Positions 18,062 through 26,622 are shown, counted from the first letter of the stretch. The stretch: 64,000 nucleotides of DNA from Listeria goaensis (GCF_900186125.1 NZ_FYBQ01000004.1:1-64000); one strand, 5' to 3'. Numbers and translations are program-made. Notes: a model not told the origin generated them from the letters alone.

Positions 18062-18544
18062 ATGACCATTTTTGAAAATGTACCTTTGGTAGCCTCGATT
18101 GTTGCCATTTTGTTTGCTCAATTTGTTAAAGTTCCGATTCGTTTGATGATTTCAGGAAGGTTTGAATGGGGACTAATGTTTTCAACTGGTGGCATGCCTA
18201 GCTCCCACTCTGCTGCTGTGACTGCTCTCATGACCACGCTTGCGATTGAACATGGCTTAGGTTCGCCATTTTTCGCGATTGCTGTAGTATTTGGCATCAT
18301 CGTCATGTTTGACGCGACCGGCGTTAGACGCCAAGCAGGGGAACAAGCTGCGGTTTTAAATAAACTTGTGAGTGATTTCCAAGAATTTGTGGAACATGCG
18401 AAAGGTTTAACGGCTTCTGAACAAGCTGAAAAACAAAAACATTTAAAGGAACTTTTGGGGCATAAACCGATGGAAGTTTTCTTCGGCGCCATCACTGGTA
18501 TAATAATTGGCTTTTTAATCGCCTTTTTGATGGGAAGTTTGTAA
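18062..18544 (+). CDS. yuiD: YuiD-family membrane protein (DUF212, PAP2/VanZ-like phosphatase fold)
   Basis: A 160-residue protein of the DUF212 family, with helices near residues 5-25, 65-90 and 137-158. The conserved block TGGMPSSHSAAVTAL (about 42-56) resembles the SxxH phosphatase motif of acid phosphatase/vanadium haloperoxidase proteins, and FDATGVRRQAGEQA (about 82-95) supplies further polar residues. The substrate is not known. The gene is divergent from menI. Confidence 0.88.
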   Translation: MTIFENVPLVASIVAILFAQFVKVPIRLMISGRFEWGLMFSTGGMPSSHSAAVTALMTTLAIEHGLGSPFFAIAVVFGIIVMFDATGVRRQAGEQAAVLNKLVSDFQEFVEHAKGLTASEQAEKQKHLKELLGHKPMEVFFGAITGIIIGFLIAFLMGSL

Positions 18545-18624
18545 AGATTCACCAATCTGTCACAGCATTTCTATTTTCATCATGCTAAAATGAAGATAAT
18601 GCTGGAACAGAGGAAGTGATATTT

Positions 18625-19047
18625 TTGATTACCGTGGTAAAATTCTTAGACACCCGAACCGAAGAACTCGTTAATTACTGGTTGAGCACCTATTATGTTC
18701 GCTCAGAAGAATATGCGATTCGCAGACACGCGATAGGTTTTTTAGATGCCGAGCGCCGCGAAGCTATCCTTCTTTTTAAAAAAACACTGCACTGTTTTGG
18801 GAAAAACGAGAGTATTCCTTACCTTAATGAAATTGTTGAAGACCGCCGTGATATGCAAACACCATTTCATGACGCTTATATAAATTTAGAAACTTTTTTT
18901 ACAGCAATGACCGAGTTCTTAATGATTCATTACGAAAAGAAAACATTAATGTGCTCACAAGAAGCGCTTTTCGAGGTGATTTTAGAAATCCGTAGAATAG
19001 AAGCGTCAGCTTGCTTGACATTGGTGAATGGGTATCATTCAGTGTGA
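18625..19047 (+). CDS. Conserved hypothetical protein, helical, 140 residues
   Basis: I do not recognise this protein. It is soluble and mostly helical, with no signal peptide, and contains two cysteines near residue 110-130. The start is TTG 18625, chosen because AGAGGAAGTGA lies just upstream; a GTG at 18616 overlaps that site. It follows yuiD by 80 bases and lies immediately before the accessory LXG cassette, so it probably marks the edge of the conserved backbone. Confidence 0.65.
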   Translation: MITVVKFLDTRTEELVNYWLSTYYVRSEEYAIRRHAIGFLDAERREAILLFKKTLHCFGKNESIPYLNEIVEDRRDMQTPFHDAYINLETFFTAMTEFLMIHYEKKTLMCSQEALFEVILEIRRIEASACLTLVNGYHSV

Positions 19048-19175
19048 GGCATCGAAAAGATATGAAGAATCGTCCTTCAATAAGACTAATTTTTAAGGAA
19101 AAAGCATAAATCTAGTAATAATCACATTTTTAAATGGATTTTACTGGACTTATGCTTATTTACTTTCCACAGGCA

Positions 19176-19481
19176 TTAAACTCTTTCTTCACCTTCATTT
19201 ACTATATGATAGTAATGAACCCCATGTTCTTTCTTCCAATTAGTAACAAGTTCTTGATATCTATGCTCCTCTTCATCAACGTATCCCTTAAATACAACTC
19301 GGTCTATATTTTCTTCATTAAAAAAGAAAGTTTCTTCTGGATGAATCCCTTCTGGATAAGCACATGCCACATAATCAAAAAAGATCTCTTCCTTGTCTTT
19401 TTTAATTGCTTGATTACGACCAATGACCATTAACTTTTTATTACCTTGTTTTAAATAAATAATTGTCCCAAGTTCTAGCAT
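19176..19481 (-). CDS. DUF4176 protein of type VII secretion loci
   Basis: A 101-residue soluble protein with the DUF4176 pattern: an N-terminal LGTIIYLKQGNKKLMVIGR strand pair, DYVACAYPEG in the middle, and the hallmark FFFNEENIDRVVFKGYVDEEE near residues 51-71. DUF4176 proteins occur almost only next to LXG toxins and ESX-type secretion genes, and some have been reported to act as effector chaperones. It is the last gene of the leftward LXG cassette, 179 bases after the immunity gene. Confidence 0.82.
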   Translation of the reverse strand: MLELGTIIYLKQGNKKLMVIGRNQAIKKDKEEIFFDYVACAYPEGIHPEETFFFNEENIDRVVFKGYVDEEEHRYQELVTNWKKEHGVHYYHIVNEGEERV

Positions 19482-19660
19482 ATTTTCCTCCTTCCTCTCT
19501 ATGATTGCACATGTATTCTTTTAAAGAGCAATACTATCTTATCAGCTTAGAAATTACAGATATATTTAATGCTAGCGAAGGATATATCACTTAGCATAGC
19601 ATTTTTTAGTTGCCTTTATACCTGATTTAAACGTAAATTAAGCCTTTTTACTGCTGTTTC

Positions 19661-20299
19661 TCATTTACTCTCAGTAACTACAATACTATATACTTTAGGC
19701 AATCTCATAGTACCAATTCCAGTATATAAACAAACCAATAAGAAAAAAATAAAAATAAAATAAAATATTAGAGAATGATATAAAATAAACATGATGCATC
19801 CAAAAACAACAAAGAACGTAAGAATCAAAAAGATTAAAATATTTTTCATATAGAATAGAAATGCATCAAAAGAGGATGATTTAATCTGAATATTTATCGT
19901 TTCACTTCCAACTAGCTGTTTGAGAATTTGTTGATTTCTCTTAATTACAAAAAAATAACTCAAAAAAATCAACAAAGCACTCACTGTCAGAAGAATGATT
20001 GAAAACAAACTAGATAAGTTGGTATCCAAAGCATTCACGTATTTCCGAGAAGAAAAACCGCCTATAGCAACCACACTCAGAACTATTCCTGTAACTAAGC
20101 TTGAATCTACAGGTCGCTTTTCGAGAATAGCCTTGCTTTTATCTTCTGCTATTAGTAAGTATGCATTTTTTTTCCTAGACCAAGTAAACACCGAAGCTAA
20201 CCAGCCTTTTTTGGAAGCCATATCGATAATATATTGCTTATTATTATATTGTATAATCTTAAATTGAGTATTTTTAGTTCCCTTTATTTCTTGATTCAT
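19661..20299 (-). CDS. Polytopic membrane protein, probable immunity protein (DUF443/TsaI-like)
   Basis: A 212-residue protein. The N-terminus KIIQYNNKQYIIDMASKKGW resembles the start of DUF443 proteins, followed by about four to five hydrophobic segments (near residues 65-82, 96-118, 145-170, 172-195). In Staphylococcus aureus DUF443 proteins (TsaI) protect against the membrane-depolarising LXG toxin TspA. It begins two bases after the LXG stop, and its ribosome site GGAAAGGGCGG lies in the end of the LXG gene, so the pair is tightly coupled. Immunity is inferred from order, topology and family resemblance. Confidence 0.72.
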   Translation of the reverse strand: MNQEIKGTKNTQFKIIQYNNKQYIIDMASKKGWLASVFTWSRKKNAYLLIAEDKSKAILEKRPVDSSLVTGIVLSVVAIGGFSSRKYVNALDTNLSSLFSIILLTVSALLIFLSYFFVIKRNQQILKQLVGSETINIQIKSSSFDAFLFYMKNILIFLILTFFVVFGCIMFILYHSLIFYFIFIFFLLVCLYTGIGTMRLPKVYSIVVTESK

Positions 20300-20300
20300 A

Positions 20301-21551
20301 TTACCGCCCTTTCCACATCGGTCCGGTTATTACTAATTTATCAGCAGATTCTACAACAGCTTGTCCAAAATCATCTAATTTATTACCTACATAGTCAACA
20401 CCGTCTTGAATTTTCAAAAAGTTATTTTGATATACCCAATCTGCTCCATATGATACCGCTACCCCTACACCAACAGCAAGGCTAGCTACCCAGCCACCTG
20501 GATTAGAAAATGCCACAAGTGTCAATCCAGCCCCCCCTAATCCTGCTCCAGCAGTAAAAGTTCCATGGGCAATACCTTGACCAATTGTTTTCCCATCATT
20601 CACATCTTGCCAGGTACCGATCCCAATTCCAACAGCTGTCGAGGCATATCCTCCATACTTCGCTACTTTTCCTAAGCTTTTCCCAAAACTAATAGCTCCT
20701 GGATCTAATGTTTTTGCTCCAGCAAGTTTTCCAGATTGTTCAATTGTAAATAGCAATAATTCATTACCTGTGTCAGCCAAGATACTGTCTTTATTATCCT
20801 TCAAATATTTCATAATAGGCTCCGGAATCTGGTTACCTGGATTTTGGCCTATATAAGCATCAAGACGACTAATATCCCGTTCACTTAGATGAGGCACTTT
20901 CTTCGCAATAGCATCGATTTCTGCTTTCGATACGACATTCAGCTTATTTAACTTATTAAGCCAATTTATTGACGCATCAACAGCTGGTACAAATGAATGA
21001 GTTGAATTATCATAGCTTCCACTATTCAAATAAGAAATCCCTGTTGAAACATGCTCCAGTAATTGATTAGATAAGTCATATAGTTGAGCACAGCTCGAAT
21101 CAAAATCATGTAGCTTTTGAATTTGTTCAATTACTTCTTGCGTTCTCATTAATCGATTTTGTGAAACTGCAATGTAGTTTTGATTAGTTGACTGTGCTTC
21201 ATTTAAATAATTAGATAATGAATTCATTTGAGTAACTAAGCTTTGTATATTATCAGCATCAATTTTTGCTGATGGAGAACTATCTACTTGTACCGCAAAT
21301 TGTTCTTTAAAAACTTGATTGGCATCTATAATGGCATCATTAGCTGCAATTAGTCCGTCTATGATAGGTATATGTATGTTAATGAAGTGATTTCTCATAT
21401 TCTCATAAGTTTTTCCCTTTAAAGAATCTATTTGATGTAGCTTAGAGAAAGTAGCTTTCAACTGTTTGTTAGCTTCATTTTTTTGTTTTAGAATGGCATC
21501 AATACTTTTAATTTGTTCATTAATCTCAGACATATCAATTCTTAATCCCAT
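20301..21551 (-). CDS. LXG-domain type VII secreted toxin, probable membrane-active C-terminus
   Basis: A 416-residue protein opening MGLRIDMSEI, the typical LXG start. Residues 1 to about 205 form the helical LXG export domain; there is no Sec signal. A linker (about 206-280) follows. The C-terminal part (about 285-416) is rich in Gly and Ala, with hydrophobic glycine-patterned segments around 299-312, 330-348 and 353-370, including TAGAGLGGAGLTLVAF. No nuclease, NADase or lipase motif is visible. Glycine-zipper C-termini occur in membrane-depolarising LXG toxins such as TspA and TelE. Toxicity is inferred. Confidence 0.82.
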   Translation of the reverse strand: MGLRIDMSEINEQIKSIDAILKQKNEANKQLKATFSKLHQIDSLKGKTYENMRNHFINIHIPIIDGLIAANDAIIDANQVFKEQFAVQVDSSPSAKIDADNIQSLVTQMNSLSNYLNEAQSTNQNYIAVSQNRLMRTQEVIEQIQKLHDFDSSCAQLYDLSNQLLEHVSTGISYLNSGSYDNSTHSFVPAVDASINWLNKLNKLNVVSKAEIDAIAKKVPHLSERDISRLDAYIGQNPGNQIPEPIMKYLKDNKDSILADTGNELLLFTIEQSGKLAGAKTLDPGAISFGKSLGKVAKYGGYASTAVGIGIGTWQDVNDGKTIGQGIAHGTFTAGAGLGGAGLTLVAFSNPGGWVASLAVGVGVAVSYGADWVYQNNFLKIQDGVDYVGNKLDDFGQAVVESADKLVITGPMWKGR

Positions 21552-21557
21552 TTATTA

Positions 21558-21917
21558 CTAATCCTCCCTCGCCTCAGTTCTATAGTTTTTTTCTAGCTCT
21601 CTTATACTTTCTTGTAATTGTATCTTGTCCCTTTTCATCTCATCATAACAATCATAAAACTGCTCATTTGTCATTTTTTCTTCTTGAAATAGTTCATCCT
21701 TTGCCTGAAAAATAAAATGCTTTGCTTCTTCACCCTGCCAATAATATTCTAGTTCGTCAAACAGTTGCTTTCCTTTACGTAAAGCTAACTGATAGTCTTG
21801 CTGCGCTTCTTTCAACTTTGCTATTCTTGCATCATGTTTTTCATATTCTTCCTCTGCTACTAGCAATTGATAGCGAATTATTTTTAGCTTCTCAAATAAA
21901 TCATTCAACTTAATCAC
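21558..21917 (-). CDS. Small helical LXG-partner protein (YwqH/DUF5082-like)
   Basis: A 119-residue protein that is almost entirely helical and charged, with heptad-like repeats around residues 15-60 and 85-112 and a YYWQGEEAKHF segment (about 57-67) recalling the WxG hairpin of ESX substrates. DUF5082/YwqH-type proteins sit beside LXG genes and form the export complex with the LXG domain. It is 6 bases upstream of the LXG gene and 2 bases after the next partner. Confidence 0.72.
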   Translation of the reverse strand: MIKLNDLFEKLKIIRYQLLVAEEEYEKHDARIAKLKEAQQDYQLALRKGKQLFDELEYYWQGEEAKHFIFQAKDELFQEEKMTNEQFYDCYDEMKRDKIQLQESIRELEKNYRTEARED

Positions 21918-21919
21918 CT

Positions 21920-22204
21920 CTATTTAATCCAGCGCATCCCGGAAGCAATTTCGTGATCCATCTCGGAAAAAGTTGTAGCTGTCTGAATTATCCTTTCAAT
22001 GCTTTCTTGTACGGAACTGGCATATTGATCAGTATAAAGCAAACTATTACTGAAAGCTTCTTTCATTTTTTCACTTGGTGTAACAGTTGAAAATGATCCA
22101 TTTGGTGTGATTTTTTTTGTTTCTTGTAGCTTTTCACACTTCCTTTTCAAATCATCAGCAAATTGTTGAGCATCTCTTTGATTCGATTTAATTTCTGGCA
22201 TCAT
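21920..22204 (-). CDS. Small WXG100-like LXG-partner with C-terminal FxxxD motif (DUF3130/TIGR04197-like)
   Basis: A 94-residue helical protein. Near the C-terminus is FSEMD (about residues 79-83), matching the FxxxD export signal described in the Lap2/DUF3130 partners of LXG proteins. First of three tightly packed genes leading to the LXG gene. Proteins of this kind bind the LXG domain and present the complex to the ESX/Ess channel. The channel genes themselves are not in this window. Confidence 0.72.
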   Translation of the reverse strand: MMPEIKSNQRDAQQFADDLKRKCEKLQETKKITPNGSFSTVTPSEKMKEAFSNSLLYTDQYASSVQESIERIIQTATTFSEMDHEIASGMRWIK

Positions 22205-22445
22205 AACTCACTCCTACTAAACTTATATCACATTTGTACTTTAGAATACTTGTACTACATGATTGTCTTTGCGTTTGGAATACCCCATAATCAGTTACAC
22301 AATTCACAATACCTCCTGAATATCCGACGAATAACAAAATTACTTCATTCCTAAATACAATTTTTTCTTTCATTTCGGTTTATTTACTCATATGTATACG
22401 ATACCATAAATTAATTGGCTTGTCTGTATTGAATTCGTGATTTTT

Positions 22446-22703
22446 TTAACTTCTTGTTTCAGATTTTTTATCCGCTCGCTTCCAGAGCTCATTCAAAATA
22501 ATAATGACAATACTACCCATAAAAATACTTGTAGCAAGAAGCAAGAAATTCCCGGTAAACAAAGTCGAATAATGATTTTCAAGAACTCCTGACACCCTTC
22601 CCGAGTAACCAGCAGCAATTGTAAAAATAAAAAGCACAGCAAGATATCCGTAAACTAATAACTCAGTAATTACCAAAAGAAAGTTCATGCTAAATTTGTT
22701 CAA
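22446..22703 (-). CDS. Small membrane protein, 85 residues, unknown
   Basis: Two hydrophobic helices (about residues 8-32 and 47-70) with a basic end. The TTG start at 22703 follows a consensus AGGAGG at 7 bases. It lies 242 bases upstream of the LXG cassette on the same strand. I do not recognise the family; it may belong to the cassette (a second immunity or accessory factor) or be an unrelated insertion next to ndh. Confidence 0.6.
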   Translation of the reverse strand: MNKFSMNFLLVITELLVYGYLAVLFIFTIAAGYSGRVSGVLENHYSTLFTGNFLLLATSIFMGSIVIIILNELWKRADKKSETRS

Positions 22704-22770
22704 GTATATACCTCCTAGTTTTAATTTTCAAAAATAACACATCTACAATTTCAATATATATTAACCTCCC

Positions 22771-22843
22771 ATTAAAAAACACTCCCTTTAAAGTAGATAC
22801 TAGAATTTTTTGATTTCTAGTATCTACTTTAAAGGGAGTGTTT
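22771..22843 (-). terminator. Terminator of ndh with a 29-bp perfect stem
   Basis: Bases 22777-22805 are perfectly complementary to 22815-22843, with a 9-base loop. On the minus strand the stem ends in GUGUUUUUUAAU, a standard terminator tail, 27 bases after the ndh stop. The unusually long perfect stem is discussed in the findings. Confidence 0.85.
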
Positions 22844-22869
22844 CACTCATTTAGATAATGTAATAGCTG

Positions 22870-24081
22870 CTATTTATAAAACTTAAACTTACCTTTATTC
22901 ACCATCACGCTAGGTCCGCCGATTTGGAGCAGTGCCCGGTCATCGATAACCTTTTTCATCACAGATGCGGGGTAGCCTTTTAAGTTTTTGCCGAACACAA
23001 TTCCGATGGCGTCGTTATCGCCGATAGAACAAACTGTTCCTTTTTCGTGATACTCGAAATCAACAAGATCCGTGTCGCCAGTTGCAAGTTTCGCTAAATT
23101 TATAGCCGCGATATCGGCTTGTTGCATCGCGATTTGTGCAGTTGGTGGGTACGGACGATCATTGGCTGGGTTAATGATTAGTGAGCAATCGCCTACGATA
23201 AGAATTTCTTCATTGCCTGGCACAGTTAAGTTGTTATTCACTTTCACACGGCCGCGGCCTTGTTCAAATCCAGAAGCTTCAATTACACTGTTGCCACGAA
23301 CGCCGGCTGCCCAAATAATTGTGCCCGCTTTAATTTCTTTCACTTCATTTTCACTTGCAGCATATTTCACGCCTTCTGCGGTCGCTTCTTTTACTGGTTT
23401 CCCAACTAAGAATTCTACGCCGCGGTCTTCCAAAACGCCCACGCCATAATCTACTAATTTCGCATCAAATTGTGGCAATACTTTAGGCGATGCTTCCAAG
23501 CAGAAAATGCGTACTTTTTCGCGCGGTACGTCATACATTTTCACAAGTTCAGGAATACGATTAGTTAGTTCCCCTAAGAACTCAATGCCCGTAAATCCTG
23601 CACCACCAACGATAATCGTTAGCAGTTCGTCTTTTTGCTCCGTTTTCCACTTCGCAAATTGTGATTCAATGTGGGCGCGAATTTTCTTAACAGATTCCAC
23701 ACTCGTAATCGTTAACGCATATTCTTTCAATCCAGCAATACCGAAAGTTTCAGCTTCCGAACCTAAACCAATTAACAGATAATCATAGGAAACCTCACCA
23801 TTATTCGTTAAAGACACCGTTTTCTCTTCTTTATTGATTTTTACAACCGTATCTTGAATAAAAGTGGTTTTGCTTGGATCAATGACTTTGTCTAAGGGAT
23901 ACACGAGTTTTTCAGGTTCAAGTGTCCCTGCCGCTGCCTCATGCAACCAAGTCGTTTCGTGGTGATAGTCATTCTTGTTTACAAGTACAAGTTCAGCATC
24001 TGCATTTGAGTTTTGCAATTTCTTTAACGTTTTTAATCCACCGTAACCAGCACCTAGAATGACGATTTTCGGTTTATTCAT
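22870..24081 (-). CDS. ndh: Type II NADH dehydrogenase
   Basis: A 403-residue flavoprotein that passes electrons from NADH to menaquinone without pumping protons. The FAD-binding motif is ILGAGYGGLKTLKKL (residues 4-19), the NADH-binding motif is IVGGAGFTGIEFLGEL (near 158-173) and the second FAD site is ILIVGDCSLI (near 293). The C-terminus is the usual amphipathic membrane anchor. It has its own promoter and operator and a dedicated terminator. Confidence 0.95.
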   Translation of the reverse strand: MNKPKIVILGAGYGGLKTLKKLQNSNADAELVLVNKNDYHHETTWLHEAAAGTLEPEKLVYPLDKVIDPSKTTFIQDTVVKINKEEKTVSLTNNGEVSYDYLLIGLGSEAETFGIAGLKEYALTITSVESVKKIRAHIESQFAKWKTEQKDELLTIIVGGAGFTGIEFLGELTNRIPELVKMYDVPREKVRIFCLEASPKVLPQFDAKLVDYGVGVLEDRGVEFLVGKPVKEATAEGVKYAASENEVKEIKAGTIIWAAGVRGNSVIEASGFEQGRGRVKVNNNLTVPGNEEILIVGDCSLIINPANDRPYPPTAQIAMQQADIAAINLAKLATGDTDLVDFEYHEKGTVCSIGDNDAIGIVFGKNLKGYPASVMKKVIDDRALLQIGGPSVMVNKGKFKFYK

Positions 24082-24506
24082 CTGTAATCACATCTACTTT
24101 CCCTTTATATTTTTTTCACAAACTAAATTAAATCGCGAATATTCTCCGTGTTTCTTATGTAGATTGCGCTAAAAATCTACCTTAAGTGAAATGTTCCACT
24201 TATAGTTTCTATGATAGACGTTTTAGGCAAGTATTTCAAGAATTGATGCTTAGAAAAATTGGTACATTTAAGGCTTTCTAAGTGGTACAGTCATTTTTCA
24301 CACCTTGAAATGCAACTGCTAATTATTTAGACCGTTTTGTTCATATTTTAACAAAAATTGGTATGGTGTACTGGAAATTTCCCCCATATAGTCCTCCTAC
24401 CCAACATTGTGAAATTCGAAACATATGGTTTTAAGCAAAAGTTGCATCGCTTTTAATTTTTTTATGCTAGAATGGATATATTATTTGATTGAAAGGGGAG
24501 TTTATT
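24082..24506. promoter_or_regulatory. Divergent ndh/fnr control region
   Basis: Gene-free region of about 425 bases. For ndh: -35 TTGAAA (24239-24234), 17-base spacer, -10 TATCAT (24216-24211). For the reductase gene: an extended -10 TGCTAGAAT at 24465-24473. The Rex-like palindrome lies between. I see no coding potential in the central part (24245-24440). Confidence 0.6.
24183..24202 (-). promoter_or_regulatory. Rex-like operator overlapping the ndh transcription start
   Basis: The 20-base imperfect palindrome TAAGTGAAATGTTCCACTTA resembles the Rex consensus TTGTGAAnnnnTTCACAA, with GTGAA and TTCCAC half-sites. It starts 8 bases downstream of the ndh -10 box, an ideal place for repression. 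Rex senses NADH/NAD+ and controls ndh in Bacillus; the assignment here is inference. Confidence 0.5.
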
Positions 24507-25502
24507 TTGGATGATAAAACCAAAATTTATGATATAACCATTATCGGCGGCGGCCCCGTTGGACTTTTCGCAGCTTTTTATGCCGGCATGCGCAAAGCCA
24601 ATGTGAAAATCATCGAAAGTTTACCCCAACTAGGTGGCCAATTAACCGCGCTTTATCCTGAAAAATATATTTATGATATTCCCGGATTTAAAGCTGTGCG
24701 TGCCCAAGAACTTATCAATAATTTAACTGAGCAAATGCAACCGTTCAATCCTAGTATTTGTCTTGAAGAAGCCGTTTTGCAAGTGGAAAAACAAGCGGAC
24801 GGCACATTTGAAATTACTACGACGAAAGATGTTCATTATAGCAAGACCATCATTATTACAGCCGGAAACGGTGCGTTTGAACCGCGTAAACTTCAATTAA
24901 AAGAGGCGGAGCAATTTGAGGGTGCGAATTTGCACTATTTTATCAACGACTTAAATCGCTTTAAAGGGCGACGTGTTGCTGTTTGTGGCGGCGGTGATTC
25001 AGCAGTCGACTGGGCATTAATGCTTGAACCTATCGCGAAATCAGTTACGATTATTCATAGACGTGGAGCGTTTCGCGCGCATGAGCATAGTGTCGCAAAC
25101 CTTGAAAAGTCTTCCGTAACAGTTTTAACCCCATTCATTCCAACTGCGCTACACGGGACAGAAGCGGGCATCGAACGAATTGTTTTAGACGAAGTAAAAG
25201 GTTCTAGAACAGAAACGCTCGAAATTGATGATTTTATCGTTAATTACGGCTTCGTGAGCCAACTTGGTCCTATTAAAGACTGGGGTCTAACTATCGAAAG
25301 AAACTCCATTGTCGTGAATTCAAAAATGGAAACATCGATTCCCGGCATCTATAGCGCAGGCGATATTTGTACGTATGACGGCAAAGTTAAACTCATCGCC
25401 ACTGGATTTGGCGAAGCGCCGACAGCCGTCAATAATGCCATTAATTTCATCGACCCGACAGCACGCGTTCAACCGATGCACTCCACATCCATGTTCGCTT
25501 AA
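24507..25502 (+). CDS. Ferredoxin/flavodoxin-NADP reductase, thioredoxin-reductase-like (YumC type)
   Basis: A 331-residue FAD/NAD(P)H oxidoreductase. It has the FAD motif [16 protein letters not shown] (near residue 12), the NADPH motif [15 protein letters not shown] (near 158) and the C-terminal [25 protein letters not shown] in two blocks. It lacks the CxxC of thioredoxin reductase, which fits the YumC-type ferredoxin-NADP reductase. The start is TTG 24507, 7 bases after AAAGGGGAG. Monocistronic. Confidence 0.9.
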   Translation: MDDKTKIYDITIIGGGPVGLFAAFYAGMRKANVKIIESLPQLGGQLTALYPEKYIYDIPGFKAVRAQELINNLTEQMQPFNPSICLEEAVLQVEKQADGTFEITTTKDVHYSKTIIITAGNGAFEPRKLQLKEAEQFEGANLHYFINDLNRFKGRRVAVCGGGDSAVDWALMLEPIAKSVTIIHRRGAFRAHEHSVANLEKSSVTVLTPFIPTALHGTEAGIERIVLDEVKGSRTETLEIDDFIVNYGFVSQLGPIKDWGLTIERNSIVVNSKMETSIPGIYSAGDICTYDGKVKLIATGFGEAPTAVNNAINFIDPTARVQPMHSTSMFA

Positions 25503-25505
25503 ACC

Positions 25506-25541
25506 AAAAAGGAACCTAGCTCTTCAGCTAAGTTCCTTTTA
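25506..25541 (+). terminator. Terminator of the ferredoxin-NADP reductase gene
   Basis: AAAAGGAAC(C)TAGCT pairs with AGCTAAGTTCCTTTT around CTTC; T-run at the end. Confidence 0.8.
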
Positions 25542-25588
25542 CTCGTAAAAACCCTATCATAGTGTCTTTCTTTTCATCATCTTTTTAT

Positions 25589-25738
25589 TTATTGATGCTT
25601 AATTAAGCGTCTATCTTTATCATTGTAAATCTGTTCCTGAATGTTCCGCATTCTTACCTTAAGCTCTGCCAACTCACGTTCCATCGTGGCACTTTCTTCT
25701 TTTTTCTCTCTGAGTTTTGCGCGTATCCTCCTTAACAA
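25589..25738 (-). CDS. Small basic coiled-coil protein, 49 residues
   Basis: The protein reads LLRRIRAKLREKKEES with a Met start, then ATMERELAELKVRMRNIQEQ and a basic tail, a single charged helix with heptad spacing. GAGGTGA lies 6 bases before the TTG at 25738. The frame stays open upstream to 25846, but that part lies across the promoter-like region and has no ribosome site. Family not recognised; moderate support from the ribosome site and helix pattern. Confidence 0.55.
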   Translation of the reverse strand: MLRRIRAKLREKKEESATMERELAELKVRMRNIQEQIYNDKDRRLIKHQ

Positions 25739-25899
25739 ATTTATCACCTCATATATTCTTTTTTCTCTATGATTAAATGGTATCATAAAACGAGGCTTCA
25801 AAACGTAAAATACCCTAGAAACCCTATTTTTAGTCCTAAATAACAAATGTAAGCATAATTTTCACATTTTGTGTAGACTGTTCAGAATTTTCAGCCTCA

Positions 25900-25925
25900 G
25901 TTTTATTTTGCTCCGTCAGGGGAAA
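25900..25925 (+). promoter_or_regulatory. Candidate sigma-B promoter of the yhfK-like gene
   Basis: GTTT (25900-25903), 16-base spacer, GGGAAA (25920-25925) fits the Listeria sigma-B pattern GTTT-N13-17-GGGWAW. The orthologous gene (lmo2391) is, as I recall, a sigma-B regulon member. No good sigma-A hexamers are visible here. Confidence 0.55.
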
Positions 25926-25959
25926 AAGACAACTACCAAAACTAAAAGGAGGCCAATTT

Positions 25960-26589
25960 ATGAATGTTTTAGTTATTGGAGCAAACGGTCAAATTGGAAA
26001 GCAAATTGTGCGCGAGTTGGCACTGGAAAAAGGTTTCTTTGTGCGCGCCATGATTCGTAAAGCAAGCCAAATGGACGAATTAGAAAAACTAGGTGGCAAG
26101 CCCATTATTGCTGATTTAGAAAAAGATTTTAGCTACGCTTACGATGAAATCGACGCCGTCATTTTTGCCGCCGGTTCTGGCGGGCATACAGGTCCCGAAA
26201 AAACCATTAGCGTTGACCAAGATGGCGCCATCAAAGCCATTCAATTTGCCGAAGAAAAAAATATTAAGCGTTTCATTCTAATCAGCTCCATTTTAGCTGG
26301 CGAACCTGAAAAAGGTCCCGCATCGCTCGCAAATTACTTAACCGCAAAAGGTCATGCCGACAATGCGCTGTTAGCAAGTCAGTTAGACTTCACCATTTTG
26401 CGTCCCGTCACTTTAACAAACGACTCGCCTACGGGGCTTGTGGACGATGCTAGCGAATTTGGCCAAGCTACTATCACCCGCGCTGATGTCGCACAATTTG
26501 CGTGCGCTATTTTGTCTGAGGCGACCACATACAGGAAAATTTATACTTTCCAAAATGGCCAAACTCCTATCTCCAATTATATTCACTAA
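25960..26589 (+). CDS. NAD(P)-binding SDR-like protein, YhfK family
   Basis: A 209-residue atypical short-chain dehydrogenase/NmrA-like protein with the nucleotide-binding motif VIGANGQIGKQIV (residues 4-16), VIFAAGSGG (about 67-75) and the FILISSILA strand (about 106-114). The YxxxK pair is replaced by YLTAKGHAD (about 126-134). Family members bind NAD(P); the substrate is unknown. Preceded by AGGAGG and the sigma-B-like promoter, suggesting general-stress expression. Confidence 0.85.
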   Translation: MNVLVIGANGQIGKQIVRELALEKGFFVRAMIRKASQMDELEKLGGKPIIADLEKDFSYAYDEIDAVIFAAGSGGHTGPEKTISVDQDGAIKAIQFAEEKNIKRFILISSILAGEPEKGPASLANYLTAKGHADNALLASQLDFTILRPVTLTNDSPTGLVDDASEFGQATITRADVAQFACAILSEATTYRKIYTFQNGQTPISNYIH

Positions 26590-26616
26590 AAAAGCCGAGG
26601 ATTTCCTCGGCTTTTG
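26590..26616. terminator. Bidirectional terminator between yhfK and yuzB
   Basis: AAAAGCCGAGGA pairs with TCCTCGGCTTTT between converging genes. Confidence 0.85.
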
Positions 26617-26622
26617 ATTTAT

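Noticed and set aside
19566-19612. Terminator between the immunity and DUF4176 genes
   Set aside because: AATGCTA/TAGCATT can pair, but the T-run is on the plus strand while both genes are on the minus strand; it does not clearly end the cassette transcript.
20234-20485. 83-codon plus-strand frame inside the LXG cassette
   Set aside because: Antisense to the LXG and immunity genes, with no independent support.
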